Notes under the pieces: generated by a model
Told to the model about the DNA's origin: nothing
Database searches by the model: none
The model's input: only the letters and a program-made list of their open reading frames with translations
Shown here: in pieces, positions 17,012 through 25,172 of the stretch
How the letters are laid out: each line of letters begins with the position of its first letter
How positions within the stretch are numbered: position 1 is the first letter of the stretch
Origin: an uncultured Eubacteriales bacterium
Lineage (GTDB): Bacteria; Bacillota; Clostridia; Christensenellales; Aristaeellaceae
DNA: 64,000 bases
NCBI GenBank assembly: GCA_902801165.1
Contig: CADCHI010000005.1
Coordinates: forward strand, 1-64,000
Reading direction: 5' to 3'
Translations under genes and position numbers: made by a program

Positions 17012-20000
17012 TCAGATGCCCGCGGTCTTGATGATGAACTGGGTCACGCCGCTCTTGCCCTCGGCAATGCCGGAGAAGCTGTCGTAGCCCTTGGCCAGGT
17101 CGATCATCGCCTCCGCGCGATCCGCAAGGCCCTTAATGTCGCTGTCCAGGTAGCCGGTCAGCTTCTGGATGGCCTCGTCGTTGAACTGGTACAGGCCGTC
17201 CTTCAGGTCGCCCGCGCCATCATACAGTTTGTTCACACCGTCCACCAGGTCGCTGGTGCCGTCGTACAGCTCCTTCGCGCCGTCGTCCAGCTTCTGAGCG
17301 CCGTCCTTCAGGTCGCCCGCGCCGTCGTCCAGCTTCTGGGCGCCGTCCGCCAGTTTGTCGGTGCCGTCGCTCAGCTTAACGCTGCCGTCGGACAGCTCCT
17401 TCGCGCCGTCCTTGGCGGTACCCACGGCGTCGGTGTAGTCCAGCACGCCCTGGTAGAACTTGTTCACGTCCTCCAGACTCTCCAGCAGGTCAGCCAGGGA
17501 GCGATAGGCCTCGCCGTCCCGGCCGTTCTCCTCCAGCGCCTCGGCCACGCCGTTCAGGTAGGCGGACTTCGTCTTCTGGTCGGCGATGTTCTCCGCGATG
17601 ATCCCCTGCACCTTGCCGCTGCGCATCTGCTCGTCGATGGCCTGGCGGATCTGCTTCTTCACCTCGTCGCTGTGCAGCTGCTCCTGGATGTTCTGGTCGA
17701 TCAGCGCCTTGACCTCCTGGGAGTCCATCTGCTTTTCGATCTCCGCCGCCACCAGCTGGGCGACATTGTCGGAATCCATCTGCTTTTCGCATTCGGCCTC
17801 GATCATGGCCCGAACCTCGTCGGTCTGCAGCTGCTTGTCGGTTTCGCTGTCGATGGTCGCCCGGATCTCATCGGATTCCATCTGGGCCTGATAAGCCGCT
17901 TCGATCTGCTGCTTCACGTCCTCGGACTGCATCTGCTGCTCGATCAGCGCCGCGATCTCTGCCTCGGACAGGTTCGCGATGCGATCCCGGATCTGCTGCT
18001 CGGCGGCGGCCTTCACCTGCTCCCGGACCTTTTCCTCGGCGGCAGCCTCGGCCTGGCTCCGCAGGGCGGGGTCGCTCATCTTCTCCGCGACCGTCCCGTT
18101 GATGGCCGCCCGGACATCCTCGGAATTCATCTGGGCCTTCACGGCCTCGTCGATCTTCGCCTGGACGTCCGCGGTCTGCATCTGCCTGTCGATCTCGGCC
18201 TCGATCATGGCCTTGACCTCATCGGAGGCCATCCGCTGGCGGGTCAGCTCGTCCACCTTCGCGTCCAGGTCCTCGCCTTCCGCGTAGGCCGTCGGGATCA
18301 GCGCGTTCAGAGCGCTGCGCTCGGCGTCCTCCACATTATCGGAGACTTCCTCGGCGTTCCCGTTGGCTTCGCCCGCAAGCGTTTCTCCGGAAGGGGCTTC
18401 ATCGGTCGCTTCCTCGTTGGAATCGGCTTCGTTGGACGCTTCTTCGTTGGAAGCGGCCTCGTCGGACGCGGCTGCATTGGCCTGCCCGTTCACGTCGTTA
18501 CCATTCTGATCGCCATTCTGTTCGGTCCCGCCGGCCTGCTGCGCGTTCGCGTCGCCGGACTGACCGCCCTCGCCGGGCTGGCCGCCTTCGCCGGACTGGC
18601 CGCCCTCGCCGGACTGACCGCCCTCGCCGGACTGACCGCCCTCGCCGGACTGGCCGCCCTCGCCGGGCTGACCGCCTTCACCGGACTGACCGCCCTCGCC
18701 GGTTTCGCCGCCCTGCTGCGCGGCCTTCTCGACCTCGGCCTTCACGGCGGCGCGCACCTGTGCCTCCACGACGGGCGTCACCTGCTCGCGGACCTGTGAG
18801 CGCACCACCGCGGTCACCTGCTCGCGGACGCCGCTCTCGTAGGCCTGCTCCACCTGCGGGCGGATCGCCTGGTCCAGCTGCTGGTCAATCATGCCCTTCA
18901 CGGTATCCGACGCCATCTGCTCGGCCACCGCAGCTTCGATCTGCGCCTGCACGTCGGAGGTCTGCATCTGTTCCGCCACCTTGGCGTTCACAGTCGCCGC
19001 GTCGGGATTGCGCACGGCGCTCTCCACCTTCTGGCGGGCGGCGGCCTCCACGGCCTCGCGCACCTTCTGGGCCACCACTTGCTCCACCTGCGGGCGAACC
19101 TGCTCGCGGGCGCCGGCCTCCACCTGCTGGCGCACCAGGTCGGAAGCGCCGGCCTCCACCTGTTCGCGCACCTTTTCACGGGCCGCCTCACGCACGGCCT
19201 TTTCGACCTTCTGCTTTGCCGCCGCGTTCACCTGCCGCACGACCTCGTCGCGCACCGCCGCGCGGACCTTCTCCTCCAGCTGCCTGTCGGCCTGCTCGTA
19301 CACGTAATCCTCGACCTTGTCCAGCAGCTCCTGCTCCAGGCGCTCGATCTCGCTCTCGTAGTTCTGCACCGTCAGCGTCCGCACCTGGATGCCCAGCTTC
19401 GCGAAGTCGGCCTTCTTCTCGGCCAGGCCCTCGTTGGCCGTGTCCAGTATGGCTTCGAAGATCTTCTTCGCGCCGTCCCGCAGGTCGCCGCTGTTGGCGT
19501 CGATCTCCTCAAGGCCGTCGGAGAGCTTCTCCGCGCCGTCCTTCAGGTCCCCGGCGCCATCCTTCAGGTCGTTCGCGCCGCTCAGCAGGTCCTCGGTGCC
19601 GCCCTTCAGGTCCCCGGCGCCGTCCAGCAGGTCGCCGGTGCCGTCCTTCAGCTTCCCGGCGCCTTCATGCAGGTCGTCCGCGCCGTCCTTAAGCTCGCCG
19701 GTGCCGTCGTACAGGGCGTCAATGCCGTCCAGGATCTGGTCCACGGCGTCGTTCAGTTCGGTGCTGACATTGTCCAGGTCCACGTCCTCGGGCACCAGGC
19801 TGTCCCGGTCGCCCTCCCGCAGGTTGAACACGGAGTTGGTCGCCAGCGTGTAGCTGCCGGAGCTGGCGTAGTTCACCACGTCCGCGGTGATGGTCGCCGT
19901 CTCGGGGATGTTCACGTCCACGTCCTCATAGGCATCCAGGTCCAGCGCCTCGCGCACGCCGGGCAGGCCGAAGCACACGGCCGCCTTCAGATTGCCGGCG

Positions 20001-20554
20001 TCGATCACCTTGCCGTTGGTGATCTCCACGTTGCTGTAGACGTCGGGGTCCAGCAGCATCACCGTGGCCATCAGGAAGGGCACCGGCATCTCGACGCTCT
20101 CCCCGGAGACCTCCGCCTGCCTGCGCTCACTGGCGCTGTATCGGATGTCGATCTGCAGATGGCCGCTCTTGCCCGCCAGCGCCTCCGGCGCGCAGGGCTC
20201 GCCGTCCAGGCTGTAGCTGAGCTCCACGCCCACCGGCAGCGGCGCGTCCGTGGTGCCCTCGTAGCTGATGTCCGCGCCGTTCGCGTGCCACACCAGTATG
20301 CCGTTCTCCACGGAGAAGGCCTCCTCGCCGCCCACGTTGCGGATGTCGTCCAGGGTGCTGACGTCCGTCAGCACGTCCGCGCCGTCCGGGTTGTACAGGC
20401 GCTCGCTGACCACCACGCGGTCGGGGCTGCCGGCGGCGTCGGCCATCACGAACACGGTCTCCTTCTTGTCCTCCGCCAGCGCCGGAAGTACCGCGCAGGC
20501 GGCCATCATCATGGCGATAACCATGGAAATACTGCGCATCAGTTTGCTCTTCAT
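17012..20554 (-). CDS. Exported MMPL-associated protein with LxxG heptads and 17-residue repeats
   Basis: 1180 residues. A signal peptide (about 1-28, ending LPALA) is followed by a beta-rich domain of about 230 residues and a block of heptads of the xxxLxxG type (DGAGDLKDG and similar, DNA 19720-19470). Next comes a long helical region with 17-residue units starting QM.S..V...I, split by eight GEGGQ[S/P] hexapeptides (18712-18550) and an Asn/Glu-rich linker. A second heptad block (17400-17180) and a short C-terminal domain follow. Proteins with LxxG heptads often accompany MMPL or YhgE-type transporters. I start at the ATG at 20554, 24 bases after the MMPL stop. Likely an extracytoplasmic spacer or tether; function unknown. 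Confidence 0.85.
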   Translation of the reverse strand: MKSKLMRSISMVIAMMMAACAVLPALAEDKKETVFVMADAAGSPDRVVVSERLYNPDGADVLTDVSTLDDIRNVGGEEAFSVENGILVWHANGADISYEGTTDAPLPVGVELSYSLDGEPCAPEALAGKSGHLQIDIRYSASERRQAEVSGESVEMPVPFLMATVMLLDPDVYSNVEITNGKVIDAGNLKAAVCFGLPGVREALDLDAYEDVDVNIPETATITADVVNYASSGSYTLATNSVFNLREGDRDSLVPEDVDLDNVSTELNDAVDQILDGIDALYDGTGELKDGADDLHEGAGKLKDGTGDLLDGAGDLKGGTEDLLSGANDLKDGAGDLKDGAEKLSDGLEEIDANSGDLRDGAKKIFEAILDTANEGLAEKKADFAKLGIQVRTLTVQNYESEIERLEQELLDKVEDYVYEQADRQLEEKVRAAVRDEVVRQVNAAAKQKVEKAVREAAREKVREQVEAGASDLVRQQVEAGAREQVRPQVEQVVAQKVREAVEAAARQKVESAVRNPDAATVNAKVAEQMQTSDVQAQIEAAVAEQMASDTVKGMIDQQLDQAIRPQVEQAYESGVREQVTAVVRSQVREQVTPVVEAQVRAAVKAEVEKAAQQGGETGEGGQSGEGGQPGEGGQSGEGGQSGEGGQSGEGGQSGEGGQPGEGGQSGDANAQQAGGTEQNGDQNGNDVNGQANAAASDEAASNEEASNEADSNEEATDEAPSGETLAGEANGNAEEVSDNVEDAERSALNALIPTAYAEGEDLDAKVDELTRQRMASDEVKAMIEAEIDRQMQTADVQAKIDEAVKAQMNSEDVRAAINGTVAEKMSDPALRSQAEAAAEEKVREQVKAAAEQQIRDRIANLSEAEIAALIEQQMQSEDVKQQIEAAYQAQMESDEIRATIDSETDKQLQTDEVRAMIEAECEKQMDSDNVAQLVAAEIEKQMDSQEVKALIDQNIQEQLHSDEVKKQIRQAIDEQMRSGKVQGIIAENIADQKTKSAYLNGVAEALEENGRDGEAYRSLADLLESLEDVNKFYQGVLDYTDAVGTAKDGAKELSDGSVKLSDGTDKLADGAQKLDDGAGDLKDGAQKLDDGAKELYDGTSDLVDGVNKLYDGAGDLKDGLYQFNDEAIQKLTGYLDSDIKGLADRAEAMIDLAKGYDSFSGIAEGKSGVTQFIIKTAGI
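18550..18712 (-). repeat. 18-bp tandem repeat coding GEGGQ[S/P]
   Basis: About eight in-frame copies of an 18-base unit encode Gly-Glu-Gly-Gly-Gln-Ser/Pro in the middle of the exported repeat protein. The copies are nearly identical at DNA level, so copy number may vary between strains. Confidence 0.9.
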
Positions 20555-20577
20555 ATATATACTTCCTCTCCGATCGT

Positions 20578-22647
20578 CTATTCCTTGACCTTCATGCCCA
20601 GCGTGGTGTGCCGCACCAGCCCGTCGCACAGCATCAGCAGCGACGGCAGGAGCAGCAGCACGCACACCATGCTGATCAGCGCACCGCGGGCCAGCAGCAT
20701 GCAGATGGACCTGATGATGTCGATGTCCGAATACATCGCCACGCCGAAGGTGGCCGCGAACAGGCCCATGCCGCTGACGATGATGGACGGCGTGGAGGTG
20801 CTCAGGGCGATGCTCACCGCCTCCCGCTTGCCCTTGCCGGAGACGCGCTCCTCCTTGTAGCGGGTGGTCATCAGTATGGCGTAGTCCACCGTGGCCCCCA
20901 GCTGGATCGTGCTGATGCAGATCGGCGCGATGAAGGGCAGGCTCTGGTGCAGGTAGTGGGAAATGCCCAGGTTGATGAATATGGCCAGCTCGATGACCGC
21001 GATCAGCAGGAACGGCAGGCTCAGGCTGCGCTCCACCAGCAGTATGATGACGAATATCGCGGCGATGGAGACCGTGTTGACCACCTGGAAGTCGTGGTCG
21101 GTGATCTCGATCATGTCCTTCATGCAGGGCGCCTCGCCGATCAGCATGCCGTTCGGGTCATAGCGCTTCAATATCGCGTTCAGGGCGTCGATCTGGTCGT
21201 TGACCTCGTCGCTGGCCACGGCGTACTCGGAGTTGACCAGCAGCATCTCCAGCTTTTCGCTTCGGAGCATCTCCAGCACGGACTGGGGCAGCATCTCCCG
21301 GGGCACCGTGGAGCCGATCACCGACTCCAGGCCCAGCACGTACTTGACGCCGTCCACAGCCTCCATCTCGTCGATCATTTCCACGACGTCCTTCTCCGGG
21401 GTGTCCGCGTCCAGCAGCAGCATGTGGGTGCTGGCGATGTCGAAGGTATCCGACAGCTTGTTCTGGGCGATCACATAGGCCATGTCCTCCGGCAGCGTCG
21501 CCCCCAGGTTGTAGTAGACCTCGCTATTGGCCCGGGTGTAGCTGTCGTAGGCGGGCACCAGCACCAGCGCGAACAGGATCAGCAGGATCGGGAAGACCTT
21601 GACGACGCCCTTGGCGAAGCCGGCCATGTCCGGCAGCAGGCTGCGGTGGCGGGTCTTCTGCAGGGGCTTGTCCAGCAGCAGGATCAGGGACGGCAGGATG
21701 GTCACACAGCCGATGACGCCCAGCAGCACGCCCTTCGCCATCACCAGGCCCAGGTCGCGGCCCAGGGTGAAGCTCATGAAGCACAGGGCGATGAAGCCCG
21801 CCACCGTGGTGATGGAGCTGCCGATCACGCTGGTCAGCGTCTCCCGGATAGCCGCCGCCATGGCCTCCAGCCGGTCGGGCTGGTTGGCCAGCTGCTCGTT
21901 GTAGCTGTGCCACAGGAAGATGGAGTAGTCCATCGTCACGGCCAGCTGCAGCACCGCCGACAGCGCCTTGGTGATATAGGAGATCTCCCCCAGGAAGTAG
22001 TTGCTGCCCAGGTTGTAGAGGATCGCCATGCCGATGGAGGCCAGGAACACGAAGGGCACCAGCCAGCCGTCGAGGAACAGCACCATGGCCGCGCAGGCCA
22101 GCGCCACGGCGATGCCCACGTAGATGGGTTCCTCCCGCTCGCACAGGTCCCGCAGGTCGATGACCATGGCGGTCATGCCCGCGACGAAGCACTGGCGGCC
22201 GGTGATCCGCCGGATCTCCTGAAAGGCCTCGATGGTGCCCTCCTCGGAGGTGGTGCCGTCGAAGAACACCGCCATCATGGTGGCGTCCCCGGCGTTGAAG
22301 GCGTCGTACACCTTCTTGGGCAGCATCTCCTTGGGGATGGCGGCGTCCAGGAAGCTGGTGTACCAGATGACCGATTCCACGTGGTCCACGGTCTCCAGCT
22401 TCTCCTTCAGCGCCTGCACGTCCTCGTCGGCCATGCCCTCGATGACGATGAACGAGAAGGCGCCCTTGCCGAACTGCTCCATCAGCTCGTCCTGCCCCAC
22501 CATCGTGTCGATGTCCGAGGGCAGGTAGGTCAGCATGTCATAGTTGATCCGCGTGGCCGCCATGCCCAGCACCGACGGGATCATCAGCAGGATCGCGACG
22601 ATCAGTATCAGCGCGCGGTACTTGACCACAGCCCTTGAAAAACGCAT
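20578..22647 (-). CDS. MMPL/RND-family transporter
   Basis: 689 residues with twelve predicted membrane helices in two halves, each with a large extracytoplasmic loop after the first helix (for example INYDMLTYLPSDID). Intramembrane segments such as LQLAVTMDYSIFLWHSYNE and IQLGATVDYAILMTTRYKEER are the polar DY motifs of the MMPL/SSD group that carry proton flux. It probably exports a lipid or hydrophobic compound. It lies between the HdeD-like gene and the exported repeat protein in one operon downstream of a TetR gene. Confidence 0.92.
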   Translation of the reverse strand: MRFSRAVVKYRALILIVAILLMIPSVLGMAATRINYDMLTYLPSDIDTMVGQDELMEQFGKGAFSFIVIEGMADEDVQALKEKLETVDHVESVIWYTSFLDAAIPKEMLPKKVYDAFNAGDATMMAVFFDGTTSEEGTIEAFQEIRRITGRQCFVAGMTAMVIDLRDLCEREEPIYVGIAVALACAAMVLFLDGWLVPFVFLASIGMAILYNLGSNYFLGEISYITKALSAVLQLAVTMDYSIFLWHSYNEQLANQPDRLEAMAAAIRETLTSVIGSSITTVAGFIALCFMSFTLGRDLGLVMAKGVLLGVIGCVTILPSLILLLDKPLQKTRHRSLLPDMAGFAKGVVKVFPILLILFALVLVPAYDSYTRANSEVYYNLGATLPEDMAYVIAQNKLSDTFDIASTHMLLLDADTPEKDVVEMIDEMEAVDGVKYVLGLESVIGSTVPREMLPQSVLEMLRSEKLEMLLVNSEYAVASDEVNDQIDALNAILKRYDPNGMLIGEAPCMKDMIEITDHDFQVVNTVSIAAIFVIILLVERSLSLPFLLIAVIELAIFINLGISHYLHQSLPFIAPICISTIQLGATVDYAILMTTRYKEERVSGKGKREAVSIALSTSTPSIIVSGMGLFAATFGVAMYSDIDIIRSICMLLARGALISMVCVLLLLPSLLMLCDGLVRHTTLGMKVKE

Positions 22648-22692
22648 TGGCTCACAGCCTCCTTCGGGAATCCATAAAAGACTTCGGTTTGT

Positions 22693-23265
22693 TTATATCA
22701 ATTTGCCCTCGATGCGCTGCCGGTCGACGATCTTCACGGCGCACACTCCGACGCACAGGTTCAGCAGGCCCTCGGCCAGCAGCGCCAGCCCCAGCAGCAC
22801 CGTCAGCGCCTGCGCCGCCTGGGCGGGCCGCAGCGCCAGCGCCGCGCCGAACCCCGCCGTCACCACGGCCAGGACGAGGATCAGCCACCAGCGCTCCAGG
22901 CCGAAGCGCCGGGCGTCCAGCGCGATCTGGACCTTGAAGAGCCCGTCCGTGATGGTCTCCACACCCATGATCACGCACAGGGCATTGATGGCGGTGGAGG
23001 GCATGATGAGGATCAGCGCCCCCAGCACGATCAGCAGCGCGCCAAAGGCCAGGTCAAACTGAAACGCCAGGCGGTAGAGATCCCGGGAGAAATAGCCGAT
23101 CAGCTTGACGCCGCCGTAGGCGATCAGCACCACGGCAAGCAGCGTGCCCATCAGCGACACGGACAGGCCGGGGTTCGCTACCAGCAGTCCGCCCAGGCCG
23201 CACAGCACCGCGGACAGGACGATGTAGCCCGCCTTGGCGGCGCGGATCAGATTCACAGAACGCAT
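22693..23265 (-). CDS. HdeD-like (DUF308) membrane protein
   Basis: 190 residues, six short hydrophobic helices (for example AGYIVLSAVLCGLGGLLV and FGALLIVLGALILIMPSTA), matching the DUF308/HdeD family of small membrane proteins. Start at the ATG at 23265 with AGGAGG upstream and a promoter at 23302-23297. It is the first gene of the MMPL operon. Biochemical role unknown; HdeD in enterobacteria is linked to acid stress. Confidence 0.85.
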   Translation of the reverse strand: MRSVNLIRAAKAGYIVLSAVLCGLGGLLVANPGLSVSLMGTLLAVVLIAYGGVKLIGYFSRDLYRLAFQFDLAFGALLIVLGALILIMPSTAINALCVIMGVETITDGLFKVQIALDARRFGLERWWLILVLAVVTAGFGAALALRPAQAAQALTVLLGLALLAEGLLNLCVGVCAVKIVDRQRIEGKLI

Positions 23266-23296
23266 GTCAGGATGCCTCCTCTCGTTTGCACAATGC

Positions 23297-23305
23297 AGTA
23301 TATCA
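23297..23305 (-). promoter_or_regulatory. Extended -10 promoter of the HdeD-MMPL operon
   Basis: TGATATACT on the minus strand (23305-23297) is an extended -10 (TGnTATACT). The expected -35 position reads TTTTCT, a weak match. The transcript would start about 25 bases before the HdeD ATG. Confidence 0.6.
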
Positions 23306-23451
23306 AAGGAAGGTGTGGAAGAAAATGGACAAAACCGGCCCGATGTCACGATTTTGGGCACTCGGCCGCTTTTGCCCAAAAATGGATTGTCGGCGCGATC
23401 CATCGGAACCCGCCGACGAGAAAAGCGTTTCCACTTTTCCAATTATCTGCA

Positions 23452-23482
23452 TAAAGAAAAACCGCCGCATACCCGCGGCGGG
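23452..23482 (-). terminator. Terminator of the TetR gene
   Basis: On the minus strand CCGCCGC and GCGGCGG arms flank a 6-base loop and are followed by TTTTTCTTT. It lies about 125 bases after the TetR stop and before the HdeD promoter. Confidence 0.8.
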
Positions 23483-23549
23483 AGACCAATTGTCAATATG
23501 ATAATGAAGAAACTGTCGTCTCGACTCCACTTCGTGTCCAGCGTCGTAC

Positions 23550-23601
23550 AGACCATAGTCTATTTTATAGAACTGTGCCCATTATTGCAGACTTCAGTCT
23601 G
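23550..23601. promoter_or_regulatory. Pair of AGAC/GTCT inverted repeats, candidate TetR operators
   Basis: AGACCATAGTCT (23550-23561) and CAGACTTCAGTCTG (23588-23601) share the same half-site, AGAC, facing GTCT, 38 bp apart. They lie just after the TetR stop. Binding by that TetR is inferred. Confidence 0.45.
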
Positions 23602-23608
23602 TTTTAAA

Positions 23609-24178
23609 TCAATTCAGACCGTACCCTTCCCGGCTTCGGTCGAATAGCTCCTCCGTCATGCCCCGACGCAGCTCGCACACCCTCAGAAAGCGGTCGTACA
23701 GCTCGGGGCTCATGCCGTGGTTCAGCCAGTTGATGATGTGCCCCAGGCACTCGCACTTGTAGGCGTCGATGATGGCGAGGCGGTCCTGCTCGCAGATGGG
23801 CTTCCTCTCGGCGACACCGTCGATGAACACCGTCACCACGTATTCGCAGATCTCCAGCAGGTAGCGCTCGTAGACCTCCCGATTGGGGGAGTTGTAGATG
23901 TGCAGCACGGCCCGCTTGTGGTCCATCATCAGCTTCGTCGCCGCCTCGATGCACTCCTCCAGCGAGGAGATGCCGGGGTGGCTCTGCATGATCCGGTCAG
24001 CCTCGTCCCTGACGATGGCCTCCACCAGGTCAGGCATGTCGGAAAAGTGATAGTAGAAGGTGTTTCGGTTGATGCCGCATGCCTCCACGATGTCCTTGAC
24101 GGAGATCTTGTTCAGCGGCCGCTCGTCCAGCAGCCTGATAAAGGATTCCATGATCGACTTGCGCGTTAGTGCCGACAT
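23609..24178 (-). CDS. TetR/AcrR-family transcriptional regulator
   Basis: 189 residues. The N-terminal helix-turn-helix is clear: ISVKDIVEACGINRNTFYYHF. The C-terminal two thirds is a helical ligand domain. Start at the ATG at 24178 with GGAGG upstream and a TTGAGG-17-TATAAT promoter. It is encoded directly upstream of, and in the same direction as, the HdeD/MMPL/repeat-protein operon, so it is the natural repressor of that envelope system. Confidence 0.92.
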   Translation of the reverse strand: MSALTRKSIMESFIRLLDERPLNKISVKDIVEACGINRNTFYYHFSDMPDLVEAIVRDEADRIMQSHPGISSLEECIEAATKLMMDHKRAVLHIYNSPNREVYERYLLEICEYVVTVFIDGVAERKPICEQDRLAIIDAYKCECLGHIINWLNHGMSPELYDRFLRVCELRRGMTEELFDRSREGYGLN

Positions 24179-24217
24179 TCTGCGCCTCCACGGTTGAAAA
24201 TACTTCCCCTGATCTTC

Positions 24218-24246
24218 ATTATAGTCCCGGAGGCCCGCCGCCTCAA
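24218..24246 (-). promoter_or_regulatory. Promoter of the TetR gene
   Basis: TTGAGG (24246-24241) and TATAAT (24223-24218), spacing 17, about 40 bases upstream of the start codon. Confidence 0.7.
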
Positions 24247-24300
24247 TCAAGGCATTTGGGCAATCCCGTTAACTTCCGGGCGAAGAACTGTGGCGATTCC

Positions 24301-24957
24301 CTACTTCTCCAGCCGCACCACGGGCAGGTCCCACCGAAAGTGGGAGGAGCAGATGCGGATGACCACCGTCACCGCCGTGCCCGCGATCATCGACACCAGC
24401 GCCGGCAGTGCCGTCTGGCGGATGCCATAGTAGACCAGGCTCCCGGCGATGACCGCCACGGCGTAGATGCGCTTGTGCAGCACCGCGGGCACGGTCCGGC
24501 TGAACACGTCCCGCAGGATGCCTCCGCCCACGCCGGTGGTCATGCCCATGAACACGCAGAGGAACAGGTTATCCCCGTGCCCCGCGGTCATGGCCGCCTC
24601 CACGCCCAGCACGCCGAACACGCCCAGCCCGATGGCGTCCACCAGGTTGATGGCGTGGTCCAGCTGCAGGTAGTGTCGCTTGTACTGGTTCTTGCGCAGC
24701 CAGGCGAACAGGAACACCACGATCGCCGTCACCGCCGCGACGGCCACGAAGATCGAGTTCCGAAACGCGCCGGGCGGCGTGATGCCCAGGAACAGGTCGC
24801 GCACGATGCCGCCCCCCACGGCGGCGGTGATGCCCAGGAACAGCACGCCGAAGAGGTCCAGCTCCCGATCAATGGCCATCATCGCGCCGGAGGCCGCGAA
24901 GGCGACGGTGCCCACGATCTCCGCGACGTGCAGCATGGCTTCCAGCCAGTCGAGCAT
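24301..24957 (-). CDS. UPF0126/TRIC-type membrane protein
   Basis: 218 residues with seven predicted helices in two homologous halves. Each half ends in the glycine-rich signature: AAVGGGIVRDLFLG and TGVGGGILRDVFS. This is the TRIC/YadS/YicG family, which includes trimeric cation channels and proteins linked to glycine uptake. It has a TATAAT at 24996-24991 and stands alone, divergent from the GntP gene. Transported species cannot be assigned. Confidence 0.9.
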   Translation of the reverse strand: MLDWLEAMLHVAEIVGTVAFAASGAMMAIDRELDLFGVLFLGITAAVGGGIVRDLFLGITPPGAFRNSIFVAVAAVTAIVVFLFAWLRKNQYKRHYLQLDHAINLVDAIGLGVFGVLGVEAAMTAGHGDNLFLCVFMGMTTGVGGGILRDVFSRTVPAVLHKRIYAVAVIAGSLVYYGIRQTALPALVSMIAGTAVTVVIRICSSHFRWDLPVVRLEK

Positions 24958-24990
24958 TGCAAATCACTTCTCCCCCCACATGATACCTGC

Positions 24991-24996
24991 ATTATA
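24991..24996 (-). promoter_or_regulatory. -10 box of the TRIC-type gene
   Basis: TATAAT on the minus strand, about 35 bases upstream of the start codon. No clear -35 box. Confidence 0.5.
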
Positions 24997-25098
24997 CAGC
25001 ATATTCCGCCATTTATCCAGTGTTTTCGCATCACGGCGCAAACGGAACAGTTTTATGCTCATTTTTCGACATTTGCGCCGGTTTTTTCGCCCATTCGA

Positions 25099-25127
25099 TT
25101 GACACAGGGCCTTAACAATGTTAAAAT
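25099..25127 (+). promoter_or_regulatory. Promoter of the GntP/glycerate kinase operon
   Basis: Perfect TTGACA (25099-25104), 17-base spacer, TAAAAT (25122-25127), about 45 bases before the ATG. Confidence 0.8.
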
Positions 25128-25172
25128 ATGGTCAAGCCGGCATGAGCCGGACAATAAAAGGGGGAGACAAAA

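Larger units (their letters stand above)
23266..23608. other. Regulatory region between tetR-like gene and MMPL operon
   Basis: 343 bases with no gene. From left to right it holds the HdeD promoter, a minus-strand terminator, and two AGAC...GTCT inverted repeats. Confidence 0.7.
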
